Of a stretch of 64,000 nt of DNA, positions 56,629 to 64,000 are shown piece by piece (positions within the stretch are counted from its first letter, which is position 1; every line of letters starts with the position of its first letter). The stretch is taken from NCBI GenBank assembly GCA_036774405.1, contig DAIPBO010000002.1, positions 107,713-171,712 of the forward strand, read 5' to 3'. This stretch comes from JAAYDS01 sp012729155 (GTDB taxonomy: Bacteria; Chloroflexota; Anaerolineae; UBA1429). Both the position numbers and the translations under genes were made by a program. The notes beneath the pieces are model-generated. The model made no database searches, was not told where the DNA came from, and saw nothing but the letters and a program-made list of their open reading frames with translations.

Positions 56629-58206
56629 ATGAAGCGACCGCACATCGTCATCTTTAACCCTGACCAGTGGCGTAGCGACGTGATGGGGCACATGGGCAAC
56701 CCGGCCGCCTACACCCCTGTGCTCGATCGCTGGGTTGAGAGCGAAGCGGTCTCGTTCAGCAACGCCTTTTGCCAGAACACCGTCTGCACGCCCAGCCGCT
56801 GCTCCTTCATGTCAGGGTGGTATCCTCACGTTCGTGGGCACCGCACCATGTTCCATATGATGCAGCCCGATGAACCAGTGCTATTGCGAACCCTCAAAGA
56901 ACAGGGCTACTTTGTGTGGTGGGGTGGAAAGAACGACCTCGCGCCCGGGCAAGATGGCCCCGCTGCCTTTTGCGATGTGTATCACATCCCCGAGCGACGC
57001 CCGCGCCCCCCATGGGAGATACACCGGGCGAATGAGTGGCGGGGCGATCCGCAAGGGTCGCTGTACTATTCCTTCTTGCGGGGCAAGCTCGAAACCGACG
57101 AAGAAGAGCCCTACTATGACAGTGATTGGGCCCATGTGCAGGGCGCCATCGAGATGATCCGTAATGCGCCCAATGACCGCCCGCTGTGCCTCTATTTGCC
57201 CCTCACCTACCCGCATCCGCCCTATGCGGTTGAGGAGCCCTGGTTCAGTATCACCGATCGTGCCAAGCTGCCGCCGCGCGTTGCGGCACCGACAAACTGG
57301 GCAGGCAAGCCCAGCATTCTCAAGGGCATCTATGACAAGCAGCGCCTGAGCGATCTGCCCGAAGAGACGTGGACCGAGTTGCGCGCTACCTACTATGGCA
57401 TGTGTTCACGGCTCGACCATCAGTTCGGGCTCATTCTCAATGCGCTTCGCGACAAGGGCATCTATGACGATACCGCGATCTTTCTCTTCTCAGATCACGG
57501 CGACTTTACCGGCGACTATGGTTTGGTGGAAAAGACCCAGAACACCTTTGAAGACTGCCTCTCGCGGGTGCCGTTCATCGTCAAACCACCCAAAGGCGCG
57601 CCCTGTCGGCCTGGCGTGAGGGACGCTCTGGTAGAGTTGGTCGATTTCAGTGCCACTGTCGAGGACCTAGTCGGCATCCGACCGCAGCATACCCACTTTG
57701 GCCGCTCGCTCTTGCCGGTGATTGCAGGAGAGACAGAGACACACCGCGATGCCGTTTTTTGCGAGGGCGGCCGTCTGGCAGGTGAAGAGCAGGCCATGGA
57801 GCTTGAATCGTTCAGCGGCCAAGAGCCAAGTGACTTTTACTGGCCGCGCCTGGTGTGGCAGGCAGGCGATGGCCCCGAGCACACCAAAGCCGCCATGTGT
57901 CGCACCCAGCGCTTCAAGTACGTCCAGCGCCTCTATGAACAAGACGAGCTGTACGATCTGCAGAGCGACCCGGCCGAACTGCACAATCGCATCGACGACC
58001 CTGCGCTGGCCGACGTCAAGGCCGCATTGCAGCAGCGACTGCTGCGCTGGTATATGGCGACCTGTGACGTGGTTCCCGCAAAGGCTGACCAGCGCAGCTT
58101 TGGTTCCTCGCACGAGTCGCTTGATGACTGGCTGCAGGCCCATGGTGATCAGCTGACCGAATGCGAGATCGAGCGACTGCGTCGCCGCCTCAATGGCCGG
58201 CTCTAG
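56629..58206 (+). CDS. Sulfatase (type I, formylglycine-dependent)
   Basis: A 525-residue type I sulfatase of the alkaline-phosphatase superfamily. The metal-binding Asp is in FNPDQWRSDVMG. The signature CTPSRCSFMSG at Cys53 carries the CxPSR motif, in which Cys is converted to formylglycine, and FLFSDHGDFTGDYG provides the second metal site. It hydrolyses a sulfate ester, probably on a sugar. No signal peptide. Start ATG 56629 follows TAAGGAG. A maturase (FGE or anaerobic sulfatase-maturating enzyme) is not encoded in the window. It lies opposite GH95 and just upstream of a HEAT-like gene with which it overlaps by 14 nt. Confidence 0.93.
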   Translation: MKRPHIVIFNPDQWRSDVMGHMGNPAAYTPVLDRWVESEAVSFSNAFCQNTVCTPSRCSFMSGWYPHVRGHRTMFHMMQPDEPVLLRTLKEQGYFVWWGGKNDLAPGQDGPAAFCDVYHIPERRPRPPWEIHRANEWRGDPQGSLYYSFLRGKLETDEEEPYYDSDWAHVQGAIEMIRNAPNDRPLCLYLPLTYPHPPYAVEEPWFSITDRAKLPPRVAAPTNWAGKPSILKGIYDKQRLSDLPEETWTELRATYYGMCSRLDHQFGLILNALRDKGIYDDTAIFLFSDHGDFTGDYGLVEKTQNTFEDCLSRVPFIVKPPKGAPCRPGVRDALVELVDFSATVEDLVGIRPQHTHFGRSLLPVIAGETETHRDAVFCEGGRLAGEEQAMELESFSGQEPSDFYWPRLVWQAGDGPEHTKAAMCRTQRFKYVQRLYEQDELYDLQSDPAELHNRIDDPALADVKAALQQRLLRWYMATCDVVPAKADQRSFGSSHESLDDWLQAHGDQLTECEIERLRRRLNGRL

Positions 58207-59002
58207 GGCGCAATTCTACACTTCAGAACTGCTGTCGCTGCCCGCCATGGCCTGGGCGGCTTACCTTGGCGCCGAATCTGCACTGCCAGGCCCGCGGGCG
58301 AACCTCGAGTTGTTGCATGCCGCTGCCGATCTGGGATCACGTGAGCAGTTCGAGGCCTGGCTGCATCAAAGCCCGCCCGACGCGTCGGGCGATGAACCCG
58401 GCATCATGCCCGTCATGGTTGCGCTGGTCGGGCTAGGGCGGCTGGCGGCCGCAGGCGAGCGCGAGCATCTGCCAGCGTTACGGGCCTATGCTAATGATCA
58501 TCGTTGGCGCGTTCGCGAGGCCGTGGCCATGGCGCTGCAACGCATCGGCGCCGCCGATGGCGGCCTGTTTGTGCGAGTCGCGGCTGATTGGTCGTTGGGC
58601 ACACTGCTCGAGCGGCGTGCGGCCGTGGCCGGCCTGTGCGAGCCCGCTCTGATCGCCGATGCCAGCATTGCCGCGCAAGCTCTGGCGCTGCTAGACGACA
58701 TCACCGCGTCGCTGCTCGAGGAGCAAGACCGCAAAGGCGACGCGTTTCGCGTGTTACGTCAGTCGCTTGGCTATGGCTGGAGCGTGGCGCTGGCCGCCAG
58801 CTGGCCCACGGGGTGCTTGTTGTTCGAACGTTGGGTCATCTGCAAAGATGCCGATATCGCCTGGGTCGTCAGACAGAATCTGGCGAAAAAGAGGCTGGCC
58901 CGGCTTGATCCCGCCTGGGTAATGCGGCTACGGGCCAGCCTCAGCGCCGTGCAGAGCGCTAGTCGGTCACGCCAGCGGCCCACAGCATGCCGCGCGTCAT
59001 GA
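58193..59002 (+). CDS. HEAT-like repeat protein
   Basis: A 269-residue, largely helical protein with HEAT-like units: ALRAYANDHRWRVREAVAMALQRIG around residue 100 (starting at LRAYANDHRWRVREAV) and a C-terminal DADIAWVVRQNLAKKRLARLDP unit. HEAT repeats are protein-binding scaffolds; this type is often found beside enzymes in Chloroflexota. It overlaps the sulfatase stop by 14 nt, so translation is coupled, and it runs 44 nt past the stop of the convergent ThuA gene, an unusual 3' overlap. Its role is unknown. Start ATG 58193 lies within the sulfatase gene; a later start is possible. Confidence 0.7.
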   Translation: MAGSRAQFYTSELLSLPAMAWAAYLGAESALPGPRANLELLHAAADLGSREQFEAWLHQSPPDASGDEPGIMPVMVALVGLGRLAAAGEREHLPALRAYANDHRWRVREAVAMALQRIGAADGGLFVRVAADWSLGTLLERRAAVAGLCEPALIADASIAAQALALLDDITASLLEEQDRKGDAFRVLRQSLGYGWSVALAASWPTGCLLFERWVICKDADIAWVVRQNLAKKRLARLDPAWVMRLRASLSAVQSASRSRQRPTACRAS

Positions 59003-59606
59003 TCTCGATAACCTGCGGATCCTGGTCAAACACCTGAGCTACGTGCCCCAGTGAGCAGTAAAAGACGCGCCCCTCGCCATAGTAGCGCTTCCAGGCCACC
59101 GGCATCACCACGTCGCCGTTCTCGGTGTGGAAAGTGGTGGTCATCAGCACGCGATTGCTGGGGTCAACGTGCATATAGTACTGCTCAGAGACGATCGTCA
59201 TGTCGTGCAGGCCCTCGATGAGCGGGTCATCGATGTCGCAGATATTGACTTCGTACGTGATGCCATCGTTCCCAGGGTGGGCTACCCACTGTCCGCCTAC
59301 CATGAACTGGTATTCGGTCGCCTCGCGGAACGAATCGCCCAGGCCGCCGTGCAGCCCCGCAATGCCGATGCCGCCCCTGACGGCATCGAGCAGCCCCTTG
59401 AGCTGGTCGTTCTCGATCTTTCCCATGGTCCACTCGGGCACCAGCAGGTCAAAGGTGCGCAGGTACTCGCTATCCCGAAAGCTGTCCAGGCTATCGGACA
59501 TGACCACCTCAAATCCGTTGCGCGTCAGTGCTCCGGCCAGGATGCACGACACTTGTTTGGGCTCGTGGCCCTGCCAGCCCCCCTGTACGATCAACGCCCT
59601 TTTCAT
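58959..59606 (-). CDS. ThuA domain protein
   Basis: A 215-residue ThuA-like (class I glutamine-amidotransferase-fold) protein. It begins MKRALIVQGGWQGHEPKQ and has the conserved LVPEWTMGKIE, GGIGIAGLHGG and a C-terminal GEGRVFYCSLGHVAQVF, the typical trehalose-utilisation-protein pattern. The Cys nucleophile of amidotransferases is absent, as usual in ThuA. Such proteins are found in sugar utilisation clusters, and here it follows GH95 and sulfatase genes. The precise reaction is not known. The start ATG follows AATAGGAG on the minus strand. Confidence 0.9.
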   Translation of the reverse strand: MKRALIVQGGWQGHEPKQVSCILAGALTRNGFEVVMSDSLDSFRDSEYLRTFDLLVPEWTMGKIENDQLKGLLDAVRGGIGIAGLHGGLGDSFREATEYQFMVGGQWVAHPGNDGITYEVNICDIDDPLIEGLHDMTIVSEQYYMHVDPSNRVLMTTTFHTENGDVVMPVAWKRYYGEGRVFYCSLGHVAQVFDQDPQVIEIMTRGMLWAAGVTD

Positions 59607-59651
59607 GGCATGCTCCTATTGCGTGCTGTGCGGCTCTACCGCGTTGACGAC

Positions 59652-59681
59652 GTTATAGCACGGCAGCGCGGCCAGCGCCAA
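59652..59681 (-). promoter_or_regulatory. Predicted ThuA gene promoter
   Basis: On the minus strand -35 TTGGCG (59681-59676), an 18-nt spacer and extended -10 TG-C-TATAAC (box 59657-59652). The start is near 59645. Confidence 0.45.
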
Positions 59682-59698
59682 CCCTCGGTGCTTGCAGG

Positions 59699-59727
59699 TT
59701 GAGCGGTCTCAGGCTCTGGGCTAAACT
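59699..59727 (+). promoter_or_regulatory. Predicted promoter of the URO-D-like gene
   Basis: -35 TTGAGC (59699-59704), a 17-nt spacer and -10 TAAACT (59722-59727). The start is near 59734, 16 nt before the ATG. Divergent from the ThuA promoter. Confidence 0.5.
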
Positions 59728-59749
59728 CTGGGCGATATGGGAGGGAAAC

Positions 59750-60838
59750 ATGACTGACCTGCGCTACGAGAGCTTTATGGGGCTGCGACCGCGCCGCATA
59801 GCGCACTGGGAGCATTGGTCTTGCCCAGACGCCGAGACCTACTTGACCGGTATCGATTACTATGAGCATCCTCGGCTTTGCAGGCAACGTCTTGCCGAGC
59901 TGTACCCGCAGCTTGACCTGCCCATCCCAGAGGACGACGCGCCCATACCACGCCCGACGCTCGATCTCGTCGGCACAAGCTCCAGCGCTGAGCGGCAGAC
60001 GGTGCGGTGGGGAGATGGCGAATCATGGACTTTTGAGCATGGTCAGTCACGCTTTCTGGAACCCGAGGATGTCTATGGTTACAGCCCGCTTGAGCATGCT
60101 GACCTGCGGCAGGGCGAGGTTGTAGAGAACCTGGACTTTACGAGCGAAGAGGCCATCTACCGACACTATCGCCCCAGGTATCCCCTCGAATGGCAACGGG
60201 CACCCGCCGGGAAAGCGGTAACGGTGAGCTTTTATAACACCACCTTCATGTGGCCTCTGCTCACTTTTGGGTGGGAGATGTTCTTGCGCTGCTGCCTCGA
60301 TCCGCGCTTTGAGCGCATCATGGACGAGTTCGCGGAGATCAACCGCCGCGTCTTTCGCGCTTTTAGCCGTCTGCCGATCAACTTTTGCGTCTGTCATGAC
60401 GACATCGTTTGCACACGCGGGCCGGTGTGCTCGCCGCGCTGGATGCACAAGTACGTCTTTCCTCGCTATGAAGAGTATTGGGCCCTCCTAAAACAGGCCG
60501 GCATCGAGGTGCTCTTTATGTCAGATGGCAATATGGATGCCTATGCCGATGATGTGATGGCCTGTGGCGCTCGCGGCATCATCAGTGAGCCTTACACCGA
60601 CTGGAAGGCGCTGGCCAAACGTTACCCCAGCGCCTTTCTGGCCGGCGAGGGAGACAACCGCGTGCTGATGGGCAACCGTCCTGACGATATCAAGGCCATG
60701 GGCGACAGCATGGTTGAGACGGGGCGCATTTGCGGGGGCTATATGATGTGTATCGGCAACCACATCCCGTGGAACACGCCGCCCGGCGCCATCAAGGTCT
60801 ATCTCGACTATGCCGCCGAGGCAGCCTACCGCACCTGA
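59750..60838 (+). CDS. Uroporphyrinogen-decarboxylase-like protein (URO-D/MtaA superfamily)
   Basis: A 362-residue (beta/alpha)8-barrel protein of the URO-D superfamily. Segments around FYNTTFMWPLLTFGWEMFL, the Cys-rich FCVCHDDIVCTRGPVCSP and LFMSDGNMDAYADDVMACGA are typical of the methyltransferase-like or sugar-cluster members rather than of true HemE (the HemE signature near the N-terminus is missing). Several Cys (CHDD and VCSP region) could bind Zn as in MtaA-type corrinoid methyltransferases. Near carbohydrate genes, such proteins are common in Chloroflexota and Planctomycetes but unassigned. Start ATG 59750 follows GGGAGGG; the longer frame is spurious. Confidence 0.85.
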   Translation: MTDLRYESFMGLRPRRIAHWEHWSCPDAETYLTGIDYYEHPRLCRQRLAELYPQLDLPIPEDDAPIPRPTLDLVGTSSSAERQTVRWGDGESWTFEHGQSRFLEPEDVYGYSPLEHADLRQGEVVENLDFTSEEAIYRHYRPRYPLEWQRAPAGKAVTVSFYNTTFMWPLLTFGWEMFLRCCLDPRFERIMDEFAEINRRVFRAFSRLPINFCVCHDDIVCTRGPVCSPRWMHKYVFPRYEEYWALLKQAGIEVLFMSDGNMDAYADDVMACGARGIISEPYTDWKALAKRYPSAFLAGEGDNRVLMGNRPDDIKAMGDSMVETGRICGGYMMCIGNHIPWNTPPGAIKVYLDYAAEAAYRT

Positions 60839-60848
60839 CGGCCACTTT

Positions 60849-60877
60849 TTGGCGTCACATTCACGTCTAGCTATGAT
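60849..60877 (+). promoter_or_regulatory. Predicted promoter of the ABC-F gene
   Basis: -35 TTGGCG (60849-60854), a 17-nt spacer and -10 TATGAT (60872-60877). The start is near 60884, about 25 nt before the probable start codon. Confidence 0.5.
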
Positions 60878-60908
60878 CTGGCTCTGATGGGCGAACGGAG
60901 GTGTTGCC

Positions 60909-62564
60909 ATCATCGCGGTGAGCCTGGCACAGGTCAGCTATACCTATCTGACTCGGCCGATCTTCACGGGCCTCAACTGGGAGGTGCACGACGATCGCGT
61001 CGTCGGGCTAGTGGGCCCCAACGGCAGCGGCAAGTCGACTCTCTTGCGCCTGGTGGCTGGCGACCTCGCGCCGCTCGAGGGCGTGCGGGTGGCTTCCAGC
61101 GGGCTCACCATCGGGTACCTGGCCCAGGAACCACGCTTTGATCCACAGCTGACGGTCTGGGAAGAGGCGATGCGGGCCTCTGAGCGAGTGGCCACGCTCG
61201 ACCACCGCCTGCACGAGGTGGAGCATCGCCTGGCTGATCCGGTGGTGTATGGTGACGAGCGCGCTCTGACGCGGGCTCTGGCCGAGCAAGAAAGGCTGCT
61301 GGCGGCTTTTGAAGAGGCCGGCGGCCCCAGCTATGAGGGGCGGGTCCGCTCGACACTGATCGAGCTGGGGCTCGGTGAGGGCGTCTTTACCCTGCCCACC
61401 ACAGCCCTAAGCGGTGGCCAGCAAAAGCTGTTGGGCATCGCCAGACAGGCGATCCGCCAACCTGGCCTGCTGCTGCTAGATGAGCCCGATAATCACCTTG
61501 ACCTCGACGGCAAAGCCATGCTCGAGCGCTTTATCCGCGGGTTCAAGGGGGGCGTGGTGGTGGTCTCGCATGATCGCTATTTGCTGGACATGGTGGCAGA
61601 TGAGATCATCGATCTCGAGGATGGCGGTCTCAAGCGCTATACGGGCAACTACTCCGAGTTTGTGGTCGAAAAGCAGCAGGCGCTGCTGCGCCAACAGACC
61701 CTCTACCAGATTCAGCAGCGTGAGATCACCCGCCTCGAGCAGTCGGCCAAGCGCCTGATGATGTGGGGTAAGATCTACAACAACCAAAAGTTCGCGCGCC
61801 ATGGTCAGTCGATCATGAAGCGCATCGAAAAGATCGAGCGCATCGAGCGGCCCGTTCTCGATCGGCGACGCATGTCTCTGCGCCTTGAGGGATGGCGCGG
61901 CAGCAGCAAGGTGCTCGAACTGCAGGGCATCGCCAAAGCCTTTGCCACCGCCGACGGAGAGAATCGAGTGCTCGAGGACGTCAACCTCTTGCTGTGGCAT
62001 GGTGAGCGCGTGGGGTTGGTGGGCCCCAATGGCGCTGGCAAGTCGGTGCTGTTTCGCATCATCCGCGGCCAAGAGGTGCCCAGTGCGGGCACGGTCTACA
62101 ACGGGCCCAGCGTGGTGGCCGGCTACTATGCACAGCAGCACGAAACGCTCGACGGCAGCCTCACGCTGTTCGAGACGCTGGCCATGCAGGCCAACCTGCC
62201 AGAGTCGCCCGCTATGGCGCACCTCAGTCGCTTTATGTTCACTTACGAACAGGCGCGCTCGCAAGTGAGTACGCTGTCTGGCGGGGAGCGTAGCCGGTTG
62301 CAGATGGCGTTGCTCATGCTGGGGGGTGTCAACCTGCTGTTGCTCGACGAGCCTACCAACAACCTGGACATCGCATCGGCCGAGGTGCTCGAGGATGCGC
62401 TGGACGACTTTAACGGGACGGTGCTTGTGATCTCACATGATCGGTATTTCTTGGATCGGGCGGTTGATCGCGTGGTCGAACTAGAGCATGGCCGCCTGAC
62501 CGAGTACATCGGTGGCTATAGCGACTATGAGTCAGCGCGCCTTGCACGAGGCGGCGCTCGATGA
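60909..62564 (+). CDS. ABC-F family ATPase (probable AUC start)
   Basis: A 551-residue ABC-F protein with two ATPase domains. Domain 1 has Walker A GPNGSGKST, signature LSGGQQKLLGIARQ and Walker B LLLLDEPDNHLD; domain 2 has GPNGAGKSV, LSGGERSRLQMA and LLLLDEPTNNLD. The arm region between them (about 250-330) includes QIQQREITRLEQSAKRL. ABC-F proteins act on ribosomes as translation factors or in antibiotic protection. Start: GGAGG (60897-60901) is ideally spaced from ATC at 60909, which begins ATC-ATC-GCG-GTG and restores the family N-terminus M-I-A-V-S-L. The only standard start nearby, GTG 60918, is 16 nt from the ribosome site. The lipoprotein gene overlaps by 4 nt. Confidence 0.92.
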   Translation: MIAVSLAQVSYTYLTRPIFTGLNWEVHDDRVVGLVGPNGSGKSTLLRLVAGDLAPLEGVRVASSGLTIGYLAQEPRFDPQLTVWEEAMRASERVATLDHRLHEVEHRLADPVVYGDERALTRALAEQERLLAAFEEAGGPSYEGRVRSTLIELGLGEGVFTLPTTALSGGQQKLLGIARQAIRQPGLLLLDEPDNHLDLDGKAMLERFIRGFKGGVVVVSHDRYLLDMVADEIIDLEDGGLKRYTGNYSEFVVEKQQALLRQQTLYQIQQREITRLEQSAKRLMMWGKIYNNQKFARHGQSIMKRIEKIERIERPVLDRRRMSLRLEGWRGSSKVLELQGIAKAFATADGENRVLEDVNLLLWHGERVGLVGPNGAGKSVLFRIIRGQEVPSAGTVYNGPSVVAGYYAQQHETLDGSLTLFETLAMQANLPESPAMAHLSRFMFTYEQARSQVSTLSGGERSRLQMALLMLGGVNLLLLDEPTNNLDIASAEVLEDALDDFNGTVLVISHDRYFLDRAVDRVVELEHGRLTEYIGGYSDYESARLARGGAR

Positions 62565-63613
62565 GCCGCCTCGTGCGCCTGGCCGCACTCGTATTGCTGG
62601 TGCTGGCTTTGTGTGGCTGTGGTGCCAAGGCGCCCACTGGCGAGGAGGCCGAGCGCCCTGGGTTACCGCAGCTGATTCAGATCACCATTATCCCCGAGCC
62701 TACGGCCACGCCCGAGTCTACGGCCACCATTACACCCACGGCGTTGGCCACTACGCCGACAGCTCCCTCTACACCCGCTACACCGGCGCCTACCTCTGAG
62801 CCTCTAGCGATCGACCCTGCACGCGTCGTTTCATTTGATGTTGTCTATGGGGAAGGGTTCCCTGTACCCGTCACCCTGGTGGTGCAGGGCGAGTTTGGCG
62901 ACCTCTGTAGCGAGGTAGGGCGCGTCACGCAAGCGCGTACCACCAAGGGGCTGTCTGTGGGCGTCTATGTTGTGCGTCCCCTCGCGGTGGCATGTGGCGC
63001 CGCTCTCAGACCTTTTGAGATCGAGGTGCCGCTAGATATCACCTCGCTGGATGTGGGTGAGTATGAGGTGACGGTAAATGGCGTCCAGGGCCAGATCAGC
63101 CTCAAGATGGGCATGGTTGAGACGCATAACCCTGACCTGCTCTGCGCCACTGCGCTGGATGACCAAACGCAGGCGCGCTTCGAGCTTGGCGACGAGGCCT
63201 ATTGCTTCCTGCATCCCGATGCCTATGAGGTTATCGATACCGGCGATGCCGTGATCGTAACGGCGCGACAGCGGAGCGATGTGCCCGTACCGCTCATCGG
63301 TGAGGTGCGCATCTATGGTCTGGGCCTCGCCGAGGGCTTGACCGCACAGCAGTGGGCAGAGCGGGTGCTCGCTGCCAGCCTGGACGACATCCCCCAGGAT
63401 GCCTGGTCTGAGACCACCTTTGCTGGGCTGCCCGCAACAGTGGTGGTCCCTGTGCCCGGCGACGAGCCCACGCGCCAGATCTTTGTGCTGCACGACGAGT
63501 ATGCCTATCGCATAGTCTTTGCGCCTCACCTGCCGCCAGGCGCTGGCGAGCAGGGCGATCTGGCTCGCGCCCTGTTCGACCTGGTGAGTGCCACCTTTGT
63601 CTATTACCGCTAG
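62561..63613 (+). CDS. Lipoprotein of unknown function with Thr-Pro linker
   Basis: A 350-residue exported lipoprotein. The lipobox is VLALCGC (Cys19 or 21), followed by a Thr-Pro-rich linker (~45-80), then two beta-rich parts: ~90-185 (DVVYGEGFPVPVTLVVQGEFGDLCSEV) and ~195-345 (FELGDEAYCFLHPDAYEVIDTG, then YAYRIVFAP). Its end (FDLVSATFVYYR) is typical of psbP-like or DUF-type domains. No family was recognised. The ATG overlaps the ABC-F stop (ATGA), so the two are translationally coupled. Confidence 0.8.
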   Translation: MSRLVRLAALVLLVLALCGCGAKAPTGEEAERPGLPQLIQITIIPEPTATPESTATITPTALATTPTAPSTPATPAPTSEPLAIDPARVVSFDVVYGEGFPVPVTLVVQGEFGDLCSEVGRVTQARTTKGLSVGVYVVRPLAVACGAALRPFEIEVPLDITSLDVGEYEVTVNGVQGQISLKMGMVETHNPDLLCATALDDQTQARFELGDEAYCFLHPDAYEVIDTGDAVIVTARQRSDVPVPLIGEVRIYGLGLAEGLTAQQWAERVLAASLDDIPQDAWSETTFAGLPATVVVPVPGDEPTRQIFVLHDEYAYRIVFAPHLPPGAGEQGDLARALFDLVSATFVYYR

Positions 63614-63627
63614 AGAATATTGCTATT

Positions 63628-63657
63628 TTGACTAATATAGTCAACATTTGGTAACAT
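63628..63657 (+). promoter_or_regulatory. Promoter overlapped by IscR-type palindromic operator
   Basis: TTGACTA-ATA-TAGTCAA (63628-63644) is a perfect 7-bp inverted repeat with a 3-nt spacer. It matches the core of the IscR type 1 site (YYGACTRWWWYAGTCRRS). Its left arm doubles as the -35 box (TTGACT, 63628-63633), with TAACAT (63652-63657) 18 nt downstream as -10. A regulator bound here would block the promoter. The site lies in the most AT-rich gap noticed. Confidence 0.6.
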
Positions 63658-63685
63658 CAGGGTCCTGCACAGATTGGAGGCCCTG

Positions 63686-64000
63686 ATGAGGACCCTGATG
63701 ATACTGCTGACGCTAGCCCTGCTATCAGGGTGTACCCCCGTTACCACGGCGACGCCTACCGCTACCGTCGAGTCGCTCGCGACGACAACGACGGTTGCAC
63801 CTACACCGACTCTGCCGGTGACGGTATCTGTACCCACCACGGTGCCGACGCCGACAGAGCAGTCGACGGCTACATCGCCAGAGGTGGTGCCGCTGGAGCC
63901 AGCCCCGCTGGCACCGCTGGTGCCGCACGTTGAGGTGGTGGCTGCTGGGCTCGAGGTGCCCTGGTCACTGGCCTTTGCCCCTGACGGGCGCCTATTTTTC
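63686..64000 (+). CDS. PQQ-dependent sugar dehydrogenase-like lipoprotein, 5' part
   Basis: The gene runs off the right edge; 105 codons are visible. It opens with a lipoprotein signal (MRTLMILLTLALLSGC, Cys16), then a Thr-Pro-rich linker (about 17-75), and then VEVVAAGLEVPWSLAFAPDG with RLFF, the N-terminal strand of PQQ-dependent glucose/sorbosone (aldose) dehydrogenases. These periplasmic or surface beta-propeller enzymes oxidise sugars with PQQ. The ATG at 63686 follows TTGGAGG. It stands behind the promoter with the IscR-type palindrome, so it may be iron- or redox-regulated. Confidence 0.82.
   Translation, partial: MRTLMILLTLALLSGCTPVTTATPTATVESLATTTTVAPTPTLPVTVSVPTTVPTPTEQSTATSPEVVPLEPAPLAPLVPHVEVVAAGLEVPWSLAFAPDGRLFF

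Overview
The window is GC-rich, densely coding DNA. No rRNA or tRNA gene was seen by eye, and there are no transposases, phage genes or CRISPR arrays. The gene content suggests a chromosomal contig of an uncultured Chloroflexota bacterium, probably Anaerolineae-like: Thr-Pro-rich linkers in exported proteins, a DUF6062 protein, a YabN-MazG fusion, an ECF transporter, many ferritin-like proteins, and sugar-degradation genes of the GH95, DUF4091, ThuA and URO-D families. This assignment is an inference from gene content; no marker gene was compared. One 100-base N run (16230-16329) marks an assembly gap.

Layout. 1-5044 (+) is a six-gene oxidoreductase/aldolase operon typical of sugar-acid breakdown: hydroxyacid dehydrogenase, RraA-like, Ldh2, PPC domain, Zn-dehydrogenase, HIBADH-like. 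5154-5687 encodes a hemerythrin. 5711-9008 (-) holds a YifB-like ATPase and an exported subtilase. 9082-13598 (-) is a mazG plus ECF-transporter operon. 13785-22051 (+) is a redox and iron island: rubrerythrin-like protein, rubredoxin, FAD reductase, a tandem ferritin-like protein with a C-terminal encapsulin-targeting peptide, the encapsulin shell, KorA/KorB, a glutaredoxin-PDZ protein whose first active-site residue is encoded by an in-frame TGA, and two more ferritin-like proteins. 22084-27700 holds a DUF554 membrane protein and a minus-strand operon (DUF6062, HerA-like ATPase, poly-gamma-glutamate-hydrolase fold, AIM24). 27847-35915 is mainly housekeeping: SDR, FtsH, S6, S18, parvulin, Rel, pseudouridine synthase. 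35912-53433 mixes a 53-residue membrane protein, 8-oxoguanine-deaminase-like amidohydrolase, DUF4091 protein, flavoproteins, a four-PA14 surface protein, MFS transporter, pyruvate kinase, CapA protein, Zn-dehydrogenase and a CYTH/Ppx-like/CHAD fusion. 53475-64000 holds SlyD, GH95 fucosidase, sulfatase, HEAT-like protein, ThuA, URO-D-like protein, an ABC-F ATPase, a lipoprotein and the start of a sugar dehydrogenase.

The two strongest observations are both in the redox island. First, the FAD reductase, ferritin-like cargo and encapsulin genes (14589-17705) form a compact set predicted to build an iron-handling nanocompartment; the cargo has two complete four-helix di-iron modules and ends in the residues SVGSLKD. 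Second, 20430-20957 reads as a selenoprotein: UGA falls exactly at the first Cys of a CPYC glutaredoxin motif, and an 8-bp stem with a G-containing 5-nt loop starts 22 nt after it, as expected of a bacterial SECIS element. Further points are an IscR-type palindrome over the last promoter, two genes whose extended -10 boxes imply leaderless mRNAs, and oppositely charged tails on the partner proteins S6 and S18.
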